Assembly: GCA_949361645.1 (NCBI GenBank)
Contig: OX442433.1
Coordinates: 5,821,516 to 5,885,515, forward strand
From: Spongilla lacustris
Taxonomy: Eukaryota > Porifera > Demospongiae > Spongillida > Spongillidae
Direction of reading: 5' to 3'
Length of the DNA: 64,000 bases
Shown: positions 62,443 to 64,000 of the stretch, piece by piece
Layout of the letters: every line of letters begins with the position of its first letter
Numbering within the stretch: the stretch's first letter is position 1
The notes under the pieces: model-generated
What the model was told of the DNA's origin: nothing
Database searches by the model: none
The model's input: only the letters and a program-made list of their open reading frames with translations
Program-made: the position numbers and the translations under genes

Positions 62443-63240
62443 GACCTCTTGATAAATGCTGACTCATTTCACTCTGCTGAATCACACAATGACCATGCAT
62501 GTTGTATCCCATTAGCCAGGTGAGCTATAGCTGTTGCAAAATAAGCCAGATAATTTCCCCCTTTTTGCTGTCGTACTTTCATCATTTTGATGCTACTCTC
62601 TTTCCCTGCATGCATGGACATGCCAAAACAGCAGCCACCTGTCAGCACCAGTTAGGCCAGTAAAAATGTTCTGACACCTTGAATAGAATGTTTGTGTTTT
62701 ACCAAGGTTATACCAGCAGTATGATCCATATCACTGTGGCAGTACTCCATGATCTGCATCCTTCCTCTGGTGCTTGCTGAGTATCACTTCCACCCACATG
62801 CCTTTCTTTGTCTTGTACTGCATTATTTTATTTTTTTATCTTCCACTCTGATACTGCAGTATTTAAATGAATAAAGCTCAATGTTCATGCAAACACAATT
62901 ACTCCGTAGTAGTATACTTCACGAAACATGCATTTTTAAAATATTACTTGTAACTCGTGCTAAGCAAAGTACATCAGTGTATTAACGACTGGTGGACTAT
63001 CTTGAGGGAAGGATTCATTAGCGGTGTATGCAGGGTACCTGTGAACATCAGCAAACTCTCGTTCCACGTTATCATCTGTACTCTCATCCATTCAGTTACA
63101 CTTAGCAGCTATAAATTTATATATAGTTTAAGTCACATGTAAATCTGAAAAGCAAGCTACGCTCCTTATCACCCACCATTATCGGTGCAGTGATTCAAAA
63201 CATACAAGTATACCACATGGCTGCACACTATAGTTTGAAA
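62443..63240. other. No gene recognised
   Basis: AT-rich, with several ATGCATG words and AATAAA near 62870. No ORF with recognisable content. Confidence 0.45.
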
Positions 63241-63249
63241 AATGAGGAC

Positions 63250-63345
63250 CACTTAATTTACTCCGTTGGGGGACAATTTACTCCGGAGTAAAATGTCCGG
63301 TAGCTATAGGACAATTTACTCCGACGGACACTTTCCTCCGTGACT
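63250..63345. repeat. ATTTACTCCG repeat with a 16-bp palindrome
   Basis: ATTTACTCCG occurs three times, and one copy forms the palindrome TTTACTCCGGAGTAAA at 63277-63292. It may be one end of a mobile element whose other end is not identified. Confidence 0.5.
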
Positions 63346-63669
63346 CGACAGCACCCGGATCCGTTTTGGCTGCAAACGATGAACTTTATAACGTACATGT
63401 GCATATATACATATACATACGTAAATAACAACCTGGTCCGGATCAGTTTTGGTAGCAAAAGGTGATCCGCCGGCCACGCATGCACTAAATGTATATGGAC
63501 CTGTCTTGTGTTAATGTATTGGCAGAAAAAGGATGTTTTTTCATCATACATACATGCACGCATGCCGTTTTCCGTCATGCCGGATCAGTGCGCACGCAAT
63601 GGATTTGTCCCTATACTGCATGACACATGACTGCAGCATGTGTATACGTTTTATACAGAAGTGAACAAC

Positions 63670-64000
63670 CAGTGGGGGGGGGGGGGGGGGGGGGGGCATA
63701 TGCCCCCGGGCGCCGGTCGAGGGGGGGCGCCGTCAGGATGTAATTTTAAAAAAAATTCTAAGTTGTCTAACAAAAATAAACAAATTTTGACGAGGAACGA
63801 GCGGATAAATTAACGATGTCATGTATAGACTACGTAATTGTCGTAAGAATTATATTCACAGGTTACCCACAATCATTGCCACATAGCAAATATTTGTGCT
63901 AAAAAATGCCATCGATTCGAGAAAATGCGTTAGCTTCTGGGGCTCCGCCCCATGGCCAGACCCCGCTAGGGGAGCTTACAGCGCTCCCCCAGACCCCCTA
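63670..64000. mobile_element. G/C-rich transposon-like end, cut by the window edge
   Basis: A 23-base G run at 63674-63696 is followed by CCCCCGGGCGCCGG and GGGGGGGCGCC. The block GCGTTAGCTTCTGGGGCTCC at about 63928, also seen diverged near 2990, continues to the window end. The family is unknown. Confidence 0.4.

Overview
The window is nuclear DNA of an invertebrate animal. Genes are split by short GT-AG introns (many of 49 to 80 bp). Two complete genes are animal-type: CNOT10 and a K-Cl cotransporter of the SLC12A4-7 group. Eroded retroelements and foldback elements fill the left two thirds, and simple repeats are very abundant. A sponge, probably a demosponge, fits best, but this is inference; the sequence alone does not fix the taxon.

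Layout. 1-16.2 kb: no intact gene. There is a decayed retroelement C-terminal ORF (3.3-4.25 kb, minus), at least five foldback or terminal-inverted-repeat elements (near 1.8-2.7, 5.0, 8.0-9.0, 10.0-10.8 and 12.1-12.3 kb), and a 2.6 kb minisatellite (13.6-16.2 kb). 16.3-21 kb: phase-compatible exons of an unrecognised minus-strand gene inside a segment present in about three diverged copies. 22.5-29.4 kb: two decayed Ty3/gypsy-type retrotransposons in the same orientation, extra integrase-like copies and a 0.5 kb duplication. 30-41 kb: more tandem repeats, more exon-like pieces (34.2-37.9 kb, minus), an inverted-repeat element and a duplicated 0.4 kb block.

41.1-47.1 kb (minus): the C-terminal half of a LanC-like (LANCL) gene in four exons. 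It carries in-frame stops, a 17-bp frameshifting duplication and no 5' exons. Its first remaining intron holds a 4.9 kb satellite of a 25-bp unit. 47.7-52.8 kb (plus): CNOT10, 12 exons, about 689 residues. 52.9-60.6 kb (minus): the K-Cl cotransporter, 25 exons, about 1052 residues. All splice phases agree in both complete genes. They converge, with stop codons 74 bp apart. 60.6-64 kb: probable promoter of the cotransporter, a PHD-like fragment and a G-rich transposon end.

There is no operon-like cooperation between the genes: CNOT10 belongs to the CCR4-NOT mRNA deadenylase complex, the cotransporter to plasma-membrane chloride and volume control. The most striking observations are: the satellite's two main unit types differ by TG versus CA at one dinucleotide, with rare CG and TA forms, as expected from decay of a methylated CpG; a (CCCCT)n array of about 390 bp serves as the polypyrimidine tract of a cotransporter splice acceptor; an RFNV kinase-docking motif lies at the cotransporter N-terminus together with an unusual residue at its potassium site; and two distant minisatellites share a core motif.
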